A DNA stretch of 64,000 bases from positions 2,542,001 through 2,606,000 of the forward strand of contig OZ243952.1 of NCBI GenBank assembly GCA_965214615.1, written 5' to 3'. Shown piece by piece: positions 27,901-42,900 of the stretch. The DNA comes from CBDAUN01 sp965214615. GTDB lineage: Bacteria; Pseudomonadota; Gammaproteobacteria; Arenicellales; JAJDZL01. The position numbers were made by a program, and so were the translations under genes. The notes beneath the pieces were generated by a model. The model made no database searches. It saw nothing but the letters and a program-made list of their open reading frames with translations, and was not told the DNA's origin. The number at the start of each line of letters is the position of its first letter. Position 1 is the first letter of the stretch.

Positions 27901-30900
27901 ATAATGATCACTCTCGTAGGTATGGTCATCCGTCGTCGCAATGCTCACAGTGCCGCTTTTTTCACCTTCGGCAATAGTGAGCGTCGCACTGCTCGCCGCA
28001 GTATAGTCCGCACCGGTTGCAACCTGATGGGCTGCGTCTGTCGACTGGCTGCGTCCGTCCGATGTCGAATAGACGATGTCCACACCCCCGACTGGCGCGG
28101 CCCCCGGAAGAGTCACGGTGAATTCCACCGCATCGCCTTCCGGCGCGCTCGCGGCGGTCACGCCCACCCCCGCATCGTCGTCTAAAATGGGCACGGAAAC
28201 AGATCTACCCGTGCTGATGCCACCCGAAAGCCCTGACGAGGATGGTCCGAATTGCACTCCCCCTGTCCCAAACCTGACAAGCAGCGTGCGCTCTGTCTGG
28301 TCATTGTTATTGACAGCGGTGAATGTGAACTTTGCCTGTTTCGCACCTGCGCCTGTGAAATTCACTTTCGGCCTGTCGTCTGTAAATGCAAATCCACCCG
28401 TCTCAAGAGTCACACCCGTACCGCCTTCGAACACGTAAGTGTAGTGGGTTTCGTGTGTCGGCCCCTCAAACACGACCGGTGCGCTCACACTTTCTCCAGC
28501 GACCAGTGGTCTTCCAAGCGTTACGGTGACATCCACCGTACCGCCGTCTTCGGCAATACCCCCTGAACCTGAACGCGCAAGTGTCACGGTGGTGGCATCG
28601 TTGTCTTGAACTTCAACCGTCGCCGAAGCGGGTTTGCCCACCGTATAGCCGTTTCCTGATTCCACGGTCGCAACGATAGCACCATCGAGTTCATCAACTT
28701 TGTCGCCATCCGTGCTGACAGTCAGCGTCGCTGTGCCCGCGTTTTGGCTGGTTGCAGACGGTATGATCACCTGTTTGGAACCGATACCGCCAGCGGCAGT
28801 AAAATTACCCGCCTCGCTGACCGCAACATCTACAGTGAGATTTGCCGTCGGTGCAGGCGTTGCTGTCACTTGGAAACTCGCGTCCGTCCCCTCGGTCACC
28901 GGCGATGTGCCAGAAGAAATCGTAATGTTGGGATTCGCCGGGTTGTCATTGTCCAAGATGAAGACGTGCCAATAAGGATAACGCACTGATTCATCAGGCA
29001 GTGTATTCGGATCGATCTCTATTCTATTCGCACCTTTATCACCGTATAGCACCAAGTAAAAAATCTCAGTCGATTCGACTGAACTGTCATCGGTCGTCGT
29101 AAAGACGATTGACTGTTTCGTCTCGCCGGCGGCAAACATGACGTATTGGTACGCTTCTCCTGATTGCATGGAAAAGTCAACGTCAAGTGTTGCAGATTCC
29201 GTGCCCGGCGGGCAAGGAGGATCTCCAGGGTGAGTGCATACTGATGCACTCATTCCAAGGTTTAATTCCGTGCCCAACGGTCGGCTTAAGGTCAGTTCAA
29301 TAGCGCCGCTATCACCCTCGATGACGGTTGGGACATCAATCCTAAGTGTCGGTTTGACCGACCCTGTGATGTCGTTAACCACTACTTCGAAACTGTTCAT
29401 CGCAGCACTTTCATGGGGATAGGCACCGCTGTTAACGTTAGTGCCAAGTGTGTTGGCATCGAAAGCCGCTTTCGAACCCAGTGCGATTTCAAAGGTCTCC
29501 TGATTCGCTCCGCCGCCCTCTGCGGTATTGTCAATCTTTGCTCCTATCAACAATGTCGCAATTTCAGCTTCCGCACCTTCAAAACGCACAACCGGTGTCG
29601 AAGTGCCTGTGTTGGAAAGACTGACACCGGCATTAACCGCCATCCCGGATTTCTCTACCAGCCACCAGTCTGCCGTGGTCACGCCTGTGCCGTCGATTTT
29701 CAGTGGCACATCAATGATCTCACCTGCAATCAACTCCCGTGCCAACGTTACCGTAAACTCAGCCGTCTGACCTTCGTCAATGGCACCTGAGTCAGTGCGC
29801 GCCATAGAAACCTTCACCGGATTAGGATCCTCAATGGCTCCAGTCCCATCGAGAGTGACACCGCCACCGCTGAAAGTTGCATTCATTGGGGATGAAAGCT
29901 GAATTTTCACTGTTTCGTTAACGGGTTCACTTTGGACATCATTAAGCACTGCGATGTCGATGTGCTTGGTCGTTTCGCCTGCAGTAAAAGTCAGTGTTCC
30001 AGCATTCAGTGGTTGATAATCAACTCCCCGAGTTGCCGTGCCGCCTGATATCTCAGCATAATTGACTGTCACTTTTCTGCCGCTTTTTGGCGCGAGCGTC
30101 ACCGTGAACTGTAAAGATTCTCCCTCGGCCCCAATCGGGGCATCAATGGACAGCACCGGCAAATCATCGTTGTCTCGAATCGCGAAGTCTACGGTGCCCG
30201 AACCTGACGCGCCACCTATAAGGTTCGTGCCCGAATTCGCATCCAAAGTACCCAAGCCAACTTTCACAGACTCCTGCCCCTCGTCGACAGAGTCGTCGAT
30301 CGATCTGATGACGAGCGTCGTATCCCGCGCTGCTTGCGCGACTGCAGTAAAAACAATGGTCGGCGGACGTTTTACAGGGTCATTGCTCGAAAGATTCCTG
30401 TAGGAAACACCTTTGGGATTGTTTATGTTCCCCCCTCCTACCAGGTAATCCCTGTCCAACCTGTAATCCACTCCAAAGGTGGCATCACCTGAAAAGTTAA
30501 GTGGCACCTCGAGCGTTTCATCACCTGCAAGTGCGCGGCCAAGCTCGACTGTAAATACCGTGCTTCCGTCCTCGGTGATTGTGGCCCCAACCGGGGATGA
30601 AAGCGTCACCTCAATCGCATCGTTGTCAGTAATCTCAATGGAGTGACTGGCAGTGCTGCCAAGCCTGGCGTGTTCGCCTGCGGTGATATCTACGGTGAAC
30701 GATTCTATCGGTTCATCGTCAGCATCATCGGTTAGAGCGACGGTGATCTCCTTGCTCGTATCGTCCTTGCCTATAACGAGGTCAGTACTCTTGATCACGG
30801 TGAAGTCACTGCCGCCCGTCGCGGTTCCGTCAACGGTGATATAGTTGACCGTCGCATCTACCAGAGTGGTACCGGTCTTTTCGACGGTGAGCGTCACCGT

Positions 30901-33900
30901 ACCATCATCTTCGTCTGCAGAGGTAGAGGCTGTCGAAAATTCAAAACTTGGCACATCATCTTCATCGGTAATGGTGCCAATGACTGAATGCACTTCGTTT
31001 ATATTGAATTCACCCGGGATGTTGAGACTGTTGAGCGTCAACCTAAAATAATGATCGCTCTCGTAGGTCTGATCATCTGTCGTCGCAATGCTTATGGTAC
31101 CGCTTTTGTCACCTTCAGCAATAGTGAGCATCGCAAAGCGCGCCTGACTATAGTCTGAACTTGTCGCAACCTGATGGGGCGCATGCGGCCGTCTGGACAA
31201 ATCCGATGCCGTATAGTAGATGTCCACACCCCCGCTTGGCGCAGCCCGCGGAAGTGTCACAGTGAATTCCACCGCGTCGCCCTCCGGCGCGCTGGCATCG
31301 GTTACGCTGACCGACTTATCATCATCCAAAATCTGTATTGCAGCCGAACCGGTCGCGCTAATACCGCCCGATAGTCCAGTCGAAGAAGGTGCCCGGGTGC
31401 CTTTTCCGTAGGCAATGTTCAACGTGCGTTCCGTCCGGTCGCTGTTATCAACTGCAGTGAATCTCAGTGTCGCGGTCTTTGCACCCGAACTTGAAAAGAT
31501 TACAGCCGGTTTCTGGGCACTGTGCGGGCTTTGCGTATTGAGCGTGACACCGGTGCTGCCATCTATCAATGCATAGGTGTAATGTGTGGTTGCCGTTGCA
31601 CCGGTCACCACAAGCGGAACCGTCGCACTTTCACCTTCGACCAATTGCCTTCCAAGGGTCACAGTTACATCTGCCGTACCGCCGTCCTCGGCAACCGCGC
31701 CTGAACCTGGACGCGCAAGTGTCACAGTTGTAGCATCATCGTCTTCAACTTCAACTGTCGCCGACGATACCGAGCCCACCGTATAGCCATTTCCCGAATC
31801 CACGGTCGCGACGACAGTACTATCCGGTTCATCCACAGCATCAGCAACCGTGCTGACACGCAGGGTCCCCGTTCCCGCGTTTTGGCTGCCAGCAACCGGT
31901 ATGATTACCTGTTTGGATCCGATTCCAGAAGCCGCAGTGACGCTGCCGCTCTCGCCGACTATGACATCTACAGTGAGGTTTGACGCCGGTGCAGGTGTTG
32001 CAGTCACTGTGAAACTCGCGTCCGTCCCCTCCGTCGCAGGTGACGTGCCAGGGGCGATTGTGATATTCGGGTTCGCCGGATTGTCATTGTCCAGAATAAA
32101 GGCGCTCCAGTGAAGAAGACGTGCCGAATCATCAGGCGGCGTACTCGGATCGATCGTAATTTGTTTTTCCCCAGGATCACTTCTTAGCGAGAAGTTGAAA
32201 ACCTCAGTCGATTCGACTTCATTGTCCTCGGTCGCCGTAAAGGAAACCGACTTTTTTGTTTCTCCGGGAGCGAAAACGGCATCGAATCTAGTTTGCCCAT
32301 TCTGCAACCTGTAATCGTTGACTTGATGAGCAGATTTCGTGCCTGGTGGACAAGGTGGAGTATTTAAAAAATCACAAGCATACAGATTAAATTCGAGTTC
32401 TTTTTCTGTACTCGCTGCCGGGGTCAAAGTTATCTCAATAGTTCCGCGCTCACCTTCGGTGACAGTTGGAACCTCAACTTTGAGTTTCCGCAAAGCCGAA
32501 CCTGTGATGTCGTTCACTGTGACATCGAAACTGTTCATCGAAGCGCTTGCGTGAGGAGCCGCGCCGCTCATTACGTTCGTGCCTAATGTAGGTTCACCGA
32601 ATGCAGTGGTCGAACCGAGTGCAATCTCGAAGGTCTCCCGATTCGCTCCGTTGCCTTCTGCCGTATTGTCGACTTGCGCCCACAATACCAGGATCGCAGA
32701 CTGCGCTGCGGCATCTTCAAAACGCACAACCGGTGTCGAAGTGCTGCTGCCCGAAAGATTGACACCAGTGTTAATCGTCGCTCCGTGTTTTTCCCCCACG
32801 ACCCAGTCAGCCGTGGTCACGCCAGTGCCGCCGATGTCGAGCGGTACATCGACAATCTCACCTGCGGTCAGCTCTCGTGCCAGTGTTACTTTGAACTCAA
32901 TCGACTGACCCTCATCGATAGCACCTGAGCCTGTGCGCGACAGGCTCACCACCACCGGGTCTGCGTCCGTTATGGTGCCGGTTGCGCCAAGAGTGACACT
33001 GCCACCGTCAAGAGTTGCATTCACAGGAGATGAAAGCCGGACTTTCACTGTCTCGTCAACGACTTCGTTTATTCCGTCATTCAGGACGGTGATGTCAATG
33101 TATTGGGTCGTTTCACCTGCGCCAAAGGTCAGTGTGCCTGCAGTCAGTGCACTATAGTCAACTCCCTGAGTTGCTGTGCCACCGGAAATCTCAGCATAAT
33201 CGACAGTCACCTTCTTGCTACTTCGCGGCGCAAGCGTGACTGTGAACCGCAATGTCGAAGCGGTACCGTTGGTACCTTCGACAACACTCGGATCATCGAT
33301 GGACAGCACCGGTTCATTATCGTCGTCTGTAATTGAGAAGGCCACGGTGCCTGAACCGGCAGCGCCGCCACCGAGATTCGTACCTGAATCGGCATCCAGA
33401 GTGCCCAAACCCAGTGTCACCGACTCGTCTACCTCGTCGATCCTGTCGTTGACTGCTTGAATTGAAAGTGTTGCACGCCCCAAAGCTCCAGCTACGCTGG
33501 TAAAAACAATGGTCGGTGGCTGCTTCGCGATGTCAGCACTCGAAAGATTCTTGTAGCTGACTCCTTTAGGGATGACTGTGTCAAACGTGTAATCAGTACT
33601 TAATCGGTAATCTGTGAGGAATTCGGCAGCCCCTCCAAATATGAGTGGCACCTCCAGCATTTCATCGCCTTTAAGCACACGGCCAAGCTCGACTGTGAAA
33701 TTCGTTCTTCCACGATTTGTACCGCCTCTCTCGGTAATTGCGGTTCCAACCGGAGACGAAAGCGTGACCTCGGTCGCATCGCTGTCAACAAGCTCAATAC
33801 TGTGGCTGGTCGTGGTGCCAAGCTTGGCGTGAGCATCAGCGCCAAGATCCACGGAAAACGCTTCCACCAGTTCATCATCATTGTCATCAGTGAGTGTGAC

Positions 33901-36900
33901 AATGATGTTCTTACTCACATCATCCTTGCCGAAAACGAAGCTCGTCATCGTAGTCGCAGTAAAATCACTGCCGCCTATCGCAGTACCGTCAACGGTGGTA
34001 TAGCTGAGCGTCGCATCCACCAATGTAGTACCGGTCTTGGCAACGCTAAGCGTCACCGTACCGTCATCTTCGGCTACAGTGGTAGAAGATGTCGAAAATT
34101 CAAAACTTGGCACATCATCTGCATCGGTAATGGTGCCAATGGCTGAACGCGCGCTTGAGTTCAAGCTGAAGTGGGTCGTGCTATCGAGTGTCAAGGTAAG
34201 ATAATGATCACTCTCGTAGGTTTGGTCATTGGTCGTCGCAATGCTCACGGTACCGCTTCGCTGACCTTGGGCGATGGTCAGTGTCGCATTGCTAGCCGCT
34301 GTATAGTCTGCACTGGTTGCAACCTGATAAGCCGCATCTGTCGGGTGGCTGCGCCCATCCGATGTCGAATAGACGATGTCCACACCCCCGCTTGGCGCGG
34401 CCCCCGGAAGCGTCACAGTGAATTCCACCGCATTGCCCTCTGGCGCGCTGGCGGCGGTCACACTGATACCGGCATCATCGTCCAAAATCGGTATGGCAAC
34501 CGAACCGGTGGCGTTGATTCCGCCCGACAACCCTGACGAAGAAGGCGCCCGGGCGCTTGTTCCGTAGGCAATGTTCAGCGTGCGAGCCATCTGGTCGCTG
34601 TTGTCAACCGCAGTAAATGTCAGTGTCGCAGTCCTTCCACCTGAACTTGAAAAAATTAAAGCCGGATGCTGGGCGCTGTGCGGGCTTTGCGTATTGAGCG
34701 TGACACCGGTGCTGCCATCTGTTAATCCATAGGTGTAATGTGTGGTTGCCGTTGCACCGGTCACCGCAAGCGGAACTGTCACACTTTCTCCGTCAGCCAA
34801 TTGTCTTCCAAGCGTCACGGTCACATCTGCCGTGCCACCGTCCTCGGCTATACCCCCTGAACCTGAACGCGCAAGTGTCACGGTGGTGGCATCGTTGTCT
34901 TGAACTTCAACCGTCGCCGAAGGGGGTTCGACCACCGTATAGCCGCTTCCTGATTCCACGGTCGCGACGATTGCGCCATCGAGTTCATCAACTTTGTCGC
35001 CATCCGTGCTGACAGTCAGCGTCGCTGTGCCCGCGTTTTGGCTGGTTGCAGACGGTATGATCACCTGTTTCGACCGGATGCCACCAGCGGGTGTAAAATT
35101 TCCTACCTCGCTGACCGCGACATCTACAGTGAGGTTTGCCGTTGGCGCAGGCGTTGCTGTCACTTGGAAACTCGCATCCGTCCCCTCGGTCACCGGCGAC
35201 GTGCCAGAAGAAATCGTAATGTAGGGATTCGCCGGGTTATCATTGTCCAGGATAGCAACATGCCAAAAACGCCAAGGCCTTTCAGCATCATCCGGTGTAA
35301 TCGCATAATCAGGCGGTGTACTCGGATGGATCTCTATTTTATTCGAATGTTCAGGGTATTGCAGTATGGCAATATATTCAGTCGATTCGACTAAACTGTC
35401 ATCGGTCGTCGTAAAGGTGAATGACTGCTTCGTCTCGCCGGCGGCAAACATGACGAATTGGTACGATTGGTCATATTCTGATATGATGGAATAGTCAGCG
35501 CCATATGATGCAGGTTTCGTACCCGGCGGGCAAGGAGTGTATGAGCCGCAAGATGATCCATCAAATCCAAATATAGTTAGCTCGTCAAACGATCGACTTA
35601 AAGTCATTTCAACAGTGCCGCTCCCGCCTTCGATAACAACGGCCGGGACATCAACCCTAAGTGTCCGCTTGACCGACCCCGTGATGTCGTTCACCACGAC
35701 CTCGAAACTGTTCATCGAAGCGCTTGCGTGAGGAGCAGCGCCGCGCTTTACGTTCGTACCGAATGCAGGATTACCGAATGCAGTGTTCGATCCGAGTGCA
35801 ACCTTGAAAGTCTCCAGAGTCGTTCCTGCGCCCTCAGCGGTGTTGTCGACATTTGCCTCGAGAATCAATGTCGCAATCTTGGCTCCTGCGTTTTTAAAAC
35901 GTATCACCGGTGTCGAAGTGTTCGTGCTTGAGAGGCTGACACCACTGTTTAATGTCGCACCTGCTTTCTTGCTAAGATTCCAGTCCGCGGTGGTCACGCC
36001 CGTGCCACCGATATCAAGTGGCACATCAACTATCTCATCTGCAACCAACACCCGGGACAACGTTACCGTGAGCTCTACCGTCTGACCCTCATCTATAGCC
36101 CCTGACCCTGACCGCGCCAAACTAACCTCGACCGGGTCATGGATGATGGTACCGGTTCCGTCAACGGTAACGCCGCCACCATTTAAAGATGCATTCACCG
36201 GAGATGAAAGCTGAACTTTCACAGTTTCATCCATGAGTTCATGTTGGCCATCATTAAGCACTGTAATGTCAATGTATTTGGTCGTTTCGCCCGCTGCAAA
36301 AGTCAGTGTGCCCGCAGTCAGCGCTCTATAGTCAACTCCTTGCGTTGCCGTTCCACCTGAAGTCTCAGCATAATCCACGGTCACTTGCCGAGAGCTGGCA
36401 GCGGAGAGCTCTACCGTGAACCGTAAAGTCGAAGTAGTCCCGCTCACACCTTCGCCAACGCTCGGAGCGTCGATGGACAGTACCCGCCCGTCATCATCTT
36501 CAATTGCGAAGCTCACCATGCCTGATCCGGCGGCACCGCCGGCGAGGCTGACGTCTGAATTCACAATCAAAGTACCTAAACCGATGGTCACCGACTCTTG
36601 CGCTTCGTCGACGGAGTCGTCAATTGCCTTAAGGCCAAGTATCGCAAGCTTCGATGCTCCAGCCACACCGGAAAAAACGATGGTCGGCGGCTGGTTCACA
36701 AGATCAGTACTCGCAAGATTCTTGTAACGCACTCCTTTTGGAAGCGAAGTGAATCCTTTAAACGCGTAATCAACGGTCAAGCTGTAGTCTTCGCCGAAGA
36801 CAGCATCGCCTCCAATATCAAGGGGCACCTCGATCGTTTCGTCACCTGTCAGTGCGTGGCTAAGCTCGACTGTAAACGTCGTCCTTCCGCCTGTAGTGCT

Positions 36901-39900
36901 TCCGTCCTCGGTGATTGTGACCCCCGGGGACGAAAGCGTTACCCCAACCGGATCGTTGTCAGTAATCTCAATGGCGTGACTGGCCATGCTGCCAAGCTTG
37001 GCGTGTTCGCCCGCGGTGATATCTACGGTGAACGATTCTGTCGGTTCATCGTCAGCATCATCGGTTATAGCCACAGTGATATCCTTGCTCGTATCGTTCT
37101 TGCCGAAAACAAGGTCTGTACTCTTGATCAAAGTGAAATCACTACCGCCCGTCGCGGTTCCGTCAACGGTGATATAGCTGACCGTCGCATCAAGCGGCGT
37201 GGCACCGGTCTTTTCGACGGTAAGTGTCAACGTACCATCATCTTCTGCTGCATTGGTAGAGCTTGTCGAAAATTCAAAACTTGGCGCATCATCGTCATCG
37301 GTAATGGTACCAGTGGCTGAATTCGCATTTTGGTTTAAGCTGAAGTGATTCGTACTGTTGAGCGTCAACGTAAAATAATGATCGCTCTCGTAGATCTGAT
37401 CATCTGTCGTTGCAATGCTCACGGTACCGCTTTGCTCACCTTGGGCGATGGTCAGTGTCGCCCCGCTTGCTGTCGTATAGTCTGAACTAGTCGCACTCTG
37501 ATAGACCGGGTCTTGCGACTGTGCGCGCCCATCCGATGTCGAATAGACGATGTCTACACCCCCGCTTGGCGCAGCCTGCGGCAGCGTCACAGTGAATTCC
37601 ACCGCATTGCCTTCTGGCGCGCTGGCGTCGGTCACGCCGACCCCCGCATCATTGTCCAAGATCGATATGGCAACCGAACCGGTGGTGCTGATACCGCCCG
37701 ATAGCCCAGTCCAAGAAGGTGCCCGGGTGCCTGTTCCTAAGGCAATGTTTAGCGTGCGTGCCGTCTGGTCGGCGTTATCAACTGCAGTGAATCTCAGTGT
37801 CGCGGTCTTTGCACCTGAACTTGAAAAGATTACAGCCGGATTCTGAGCACCGTGCGGGCTTTGCGTATCGAGTGTGATACCGGTGCTGCCATCTGTCAAT
37901 ACATAGGTGTAATGCGTGGTTGCCGTTGCACCTGTCACCGCAAGAGGAACCGTCACACTTTCACCTGCAACCAAATGCCTTCCAAGCGTCACGGTCACAT
38001 CTGCCGTACCGCCGGCCTCGGCGACCGCACCTGAACCTGAACGCGCAAGTGTCACAGTTGTAGCATCATCGTCTTCAACTTCAACTATCGCCGACGATGC
38101 CGTACCCACCGTATAGCCATTTCCCGAATCCACAGTCGCGACAACAGTACCATCCGGTTCATCCACAGCATCAGCAACCGTGCCGACACTCAGGGTCCCG
38201 GTTCCCGCGTTCTGACCTGCAGCCGGTATGACGACCTGTTTGGATCCGATTCCAGAAGCCGCAGTGACATTGCCGCTCTCGCCGACTATGACATCTACAA
38301 TGAGGTTTGACGCCGGTGCAGGTGCTGCAGTCACTGTGAAGATCGCATTCGTCCCCTCCGTCACAGGTGACGTGCCAGGGGCGATTGTGATATTCGGGTT
38401 CGCCGGGTTGTCATTGTCCAGGATAAAGCCGCTCCAGTGAAAAAGACGTCCCGAACCATCAGACGGCGTACTCGGATCGATCGTAATTTGTTGACTATCA
38501 GGATGATCTTTTAGTGCGAAGTTAAAAACCTCGGTCAATTCGACTTCATTGTCCTCGGTCGTTGTAAAGGAAATCGATTTTTTTGTTTCTCCAGAAGCGA
38601 AGACAGCATCGTATTTATTCATCCCACCTTGTAGCGTGAAATCGTTGATTTGATGCGCAGAATTTGTGCCTGGTGGACAAGGTCTATGTATGGCATCACA
38701 AGCGTATAGAATAAATTCGATTGTTTTTGCTACACTTGCTGCTGGGGTCAAAGTCAACTCAATAGTTCCGCTCTCACCTTCGGTGACAGTCGGCACAACA
38801 ACGCTGAGCGTTCGTTTCTTGATTTCATTATCTGTAATTGCGAAACTTAAGGAGCCGGATCCTGACGCACCACCACCGAGATTCGTACCCGAATTCGCAT
38901 CCAAAGTACCCAAACCAACTATCACCGATTCGTGCCCCTCGTTTTTTACAGAGTCATCGATAGATCTGATGGCGAGTGTCGTATCCCTCGATGCTTGCGC
39001 GACTGCAGTAAAAACAATGGTCGGCGGGCGTTTTACAGGGTCATTGCTCGAAAGATTCCTGTAGGAAACACCATTGGGATCTTTTATGTTCCCCCCTCCT
39101 ACCAGGTAATCCCTGTCCAATTTGTAATCCACTCCAAAGGTAGCATCACCTGAAAAGTTAAGTGGCACCTCAAGCGTTTCATCACCTGCAAGTGCGCGGC
39201 CAAGCTGAACTGTAAATATCGCGCTTCCGTCCTCGGCGATTGCGGCCCCAACCGAGGATGAAAGCGTTACCTCAATCGCATCGTTATCAGCAATCTCAAT
39301 GGCGTGACTGGTAGTGCTGCCAAGCCTGGCGTGTTCACCTGCGGCGATATCTACGTTGAACGATTCTGTCGGTTCATCGTCAGCGTCATCGTTTAGAGTC
39401 ACGGTGATATTCTTGCTCGCATCGCGCTTGCCGAAAACAAGGTCGGTACTCTTGACCAAAGTGAAATCACTGCCGCTCGTCGCGGATCCGTCAACGGTGA
39501 TATAGCTAACCGTCGCATCAAGCAGCGTGGCACCGATCTTCTTGATGGTGAGCGTCACCGTTCCATCATCTTCGGCTGCAGAGGTAGAGGTTGTCGAAAA
39601 TTCAAAACTTGGCGCATCATCGTCATCGGTAATGGTGCCAGTGGCTGAATTCGCTCTTTGGTTTAGGGAGAATCGACTCGTTCTGTCAAGCGTCAACGTA
39701 AAATAATGATCGCTCTCGTAGATCTGATCATCTGTCGTTGCAATGCTCACGGTACCGCTTCGCTGACCTTGGGCGATGGTCAGTGTCGCACTGCTCGCTG
39801 CTGTATAGTCTGCACTGGTTGCAACCTGATAAGCCGCATCTGTCGACTGTCCGCGGCCATTTGATGTCGAATAGACGATGTCCACACCCCCGATTGGCGC

Positions 39901-42900
39901 AGCCTGCGGCAGTGTCACAGTGAATTCCACCGCGTCGCCCTCCGGCGCGCTGGCGTCGGTCACGCTGACCCCCGCATCATTGTCCAAGATCGATATGGCA
40001 ACCGAACCGGTGGCGCTGATACCGCCCGATAGCCCAGTCGAAGAAGGTACCCGGGCACCTGTTCCATAGGCAATGTTCAGCGTGCGTGCCGTCCGGTCGC
40101 TGTTATCAACTGCAGTGAATCTCAGTGTCGCGGTCTTTGCACCTGAACTTGAAAAGATGACAGCCGGTTTCTGGGCGCTGTGCGGGCTTTGCGTATTGAG
40201 CGTGACACCTGTGCTGCCATCTGTCAATACATAGGTGTAATGTGTGGTTGCCGTTGCACCTGTCACCGCAAGCGGAACTGTCACACTTTCACCTGCAACC
40301 AATTGTCTTCCAAGCGTCACAGTTACATCCGCCGTTCCGCCGTCCTCGGCAACCGCACCTGAACCTGAACGCGCAAGTGTCACAGTTGTAGCATCATCGT
40401 CTTGAACTTCAACTGTCGCCGACGATGCCGTACCCACCGTATAGCCACTGCCTGAGTCCACGGTCGCATGGATAGCACCATCCGGCTCATCCACAAAATC
40501 ATCAACTGTGCTGATAATCAGCGTCGCAGTGCCCGCGTTGTGGCCGCCTGCCACTGGTATGATTACCTGTTTGGATCTGATCCGTGCTTTAGCGAAATTG
40601 CCGGTCTCACTGACTTTCACATCTACAGTAAGATTTGTCTCAGGCGCAGGAGTTGCGGTCACCGTGAAGCTCGTATTTGCCCCTTCCGTCACAGATGACA
40701 TGCCAGGGGCAATAGTGATGTTCGGGTTCGCCGGGTTATCGACGTCCAAGATAAAGGCGTTCCAGTGAAGAAGACGTCCAGAATCATCAGGCGGCGTACT
40801 GGGATCGATCGAAACTCCCTTGTCGTCAGGATTATTTCTCAACCTGACGTTAAAAACCTCGGTCGTTTCGACTAAATTGTCGAGGACCGTGGCAATGGAA
40901 AACGACTTTTCTGTTTCTCCAGGAGCGAAGACAGCATCGAACACAGTATTACCACTGCCCTGTAGCCCGTAATCGTTGCCTAAATGCGCAGATTTCGTGC
41001 CTGGTGGACAAGGCGGAGTATTTAAGGCATCACAAGGGTATAAACCAAAATTGAGTGTTATTTGTTCACTCGCTGCCGGGCTCAATGTTATTTTAATTGT
41101 GCCGCTCTCACCTTCGGTGATAGTCGGCACTTCAACTTTGAGCATTCGCTTCGTGATGTCATTGACGGTGACATTGAAACTGTTCCTGGCAGCGCTTGTG
41201 TGGGGGACAGCACCGCCTGCAACATTGGACTCAAGTGCATCTGCATTAAATGCCGAATTCGAACCGAGCGAAACCTTGAAGGTTTCTGAATCCGCTCCGC
41301 TGCCCTCTGCGGTGTTGTCAACCAGAGTCTCCAATACCAGCGTCGCGGTCCACGCTCCCGCCCCCTTGAAACGCACAGTTGGAGACGAGGTGTCGGTGCC
41401 GAAAATAGTAATTCCTGTGTTGAAACTTAAACCTGTTTTTTTGCTCACGGACCAATCAGCCGTAGTCACGCCTGTTCCGCCGATTTCTAGCGGCACATCT
41501 ATGATCTCACCTGCGACCAACGCCCGAACCAGCTTTACTGTGAATTCAACCGTCTGACCCTCATCGATGGTGCCTGAACCTGTTCGCGCAAGGCTCACCA
41601 AAGTCGGATCATTATCAGTAATGGTGCCTGTGGCTTCAAGGGTGTCACCTCCGCCTTTGAAAGTCGCATTGACTAAATTTGAAAGCTGTATTGCCACAGT
41701 CTCTTCGGTGGGGTCGTCGATGGCATCATCGACAACAGTGATATCAATAAATTTGGTCGTCTCACCCACAGCAAAAGTCAGTGTTCCGGCGCTTAGTGCT
41801 TCGTAGTCTTGTCCCTGAGTCGCCGTATCGCCGGCAGTCTCAGAAAAATCGACGGTCACTGCCTCAGCGGCCGTCCCCGCGAGTGTCACCTTAAACTGCA
41901 TGTTGCCATCCTCGGTAACGCTCGGGTCGTCAATGGACAGCACCGGCAATGCATCGTTGTCTCTTATTGTGAAACCTATCTCACCCGAACCGATTGCCCC
42001 GCCATCAAGGTTCGTACCCGAATTCCCATCCAAAGTGCCCAAACCCACTGTGATCGATTCAGTCGACTCAATAAGCAGGTCGTTTTGGATCCACAAAAGC
42101 AGAACCGCGCGCTGTGACGCATTCGCCACGCCCGAAAATTTCACGGTTGGCGGTTTGTTCTTGTGGTCTGCGCTGTCAAGATTCATGAAGCTAACACCCG
42201 TATAGGACGATTCGGATAGACTAAGCGTATAGTCGAGACCGAACGTGGCATCACCTCCAAAAACAAGCGGTACAGCCAATGTCTCATCGCCGGTGAGCGC
42301 ACGGTTGAGTTCTATCGTCACGGCAAAGCTTCTTTCCGCTTCCCGCGGTGAGGAGCCATTAAATCTGGATGAGAGCGTTACCTTGGTTGCATCGTTGTCG
42401 GTAATCTCGATGCTTTGACTGGACAGGTTGCCAAGCTTGGCGTGTTCACCTTCGCTGATGTCTACAGTGAACGATTCTGCCGGTTCATCATCGTCATCAT
42501 CCGCTACAGTCACGGTAATATCCTTGCTCGTATCGTCCTTGCCGAAAACAAGGTCTGCACTCCTGATTAAAGTGAAATCGTTACCGCTGCCGCCCGTCGC
42601 GGTTCCATCAACGGTGATATAGCTCAGTGTCGCATCAAGCAGCGTTGTGCCAGTCTTTTGCACAGTGAGTGTCGCCGTACCATCACCTTCGTCTACAGCG
42701 CTGGAAGATGTCGAAAATTCAAAACTTGGCACATCACCTTCATCGGTAATGGTACCAATGGCTGAATTCGCACTTTGGTTTAAGCTGAAGTGATTCGTGC
42801 TGTCGAGCGTCAACGTAAAATAATGATCACTCTCATAGGTTTGGTCATTGGTCGTCGCAATACTCACGGTGCCGCTTCGCTGACCTTGGGCGATGGTCAG

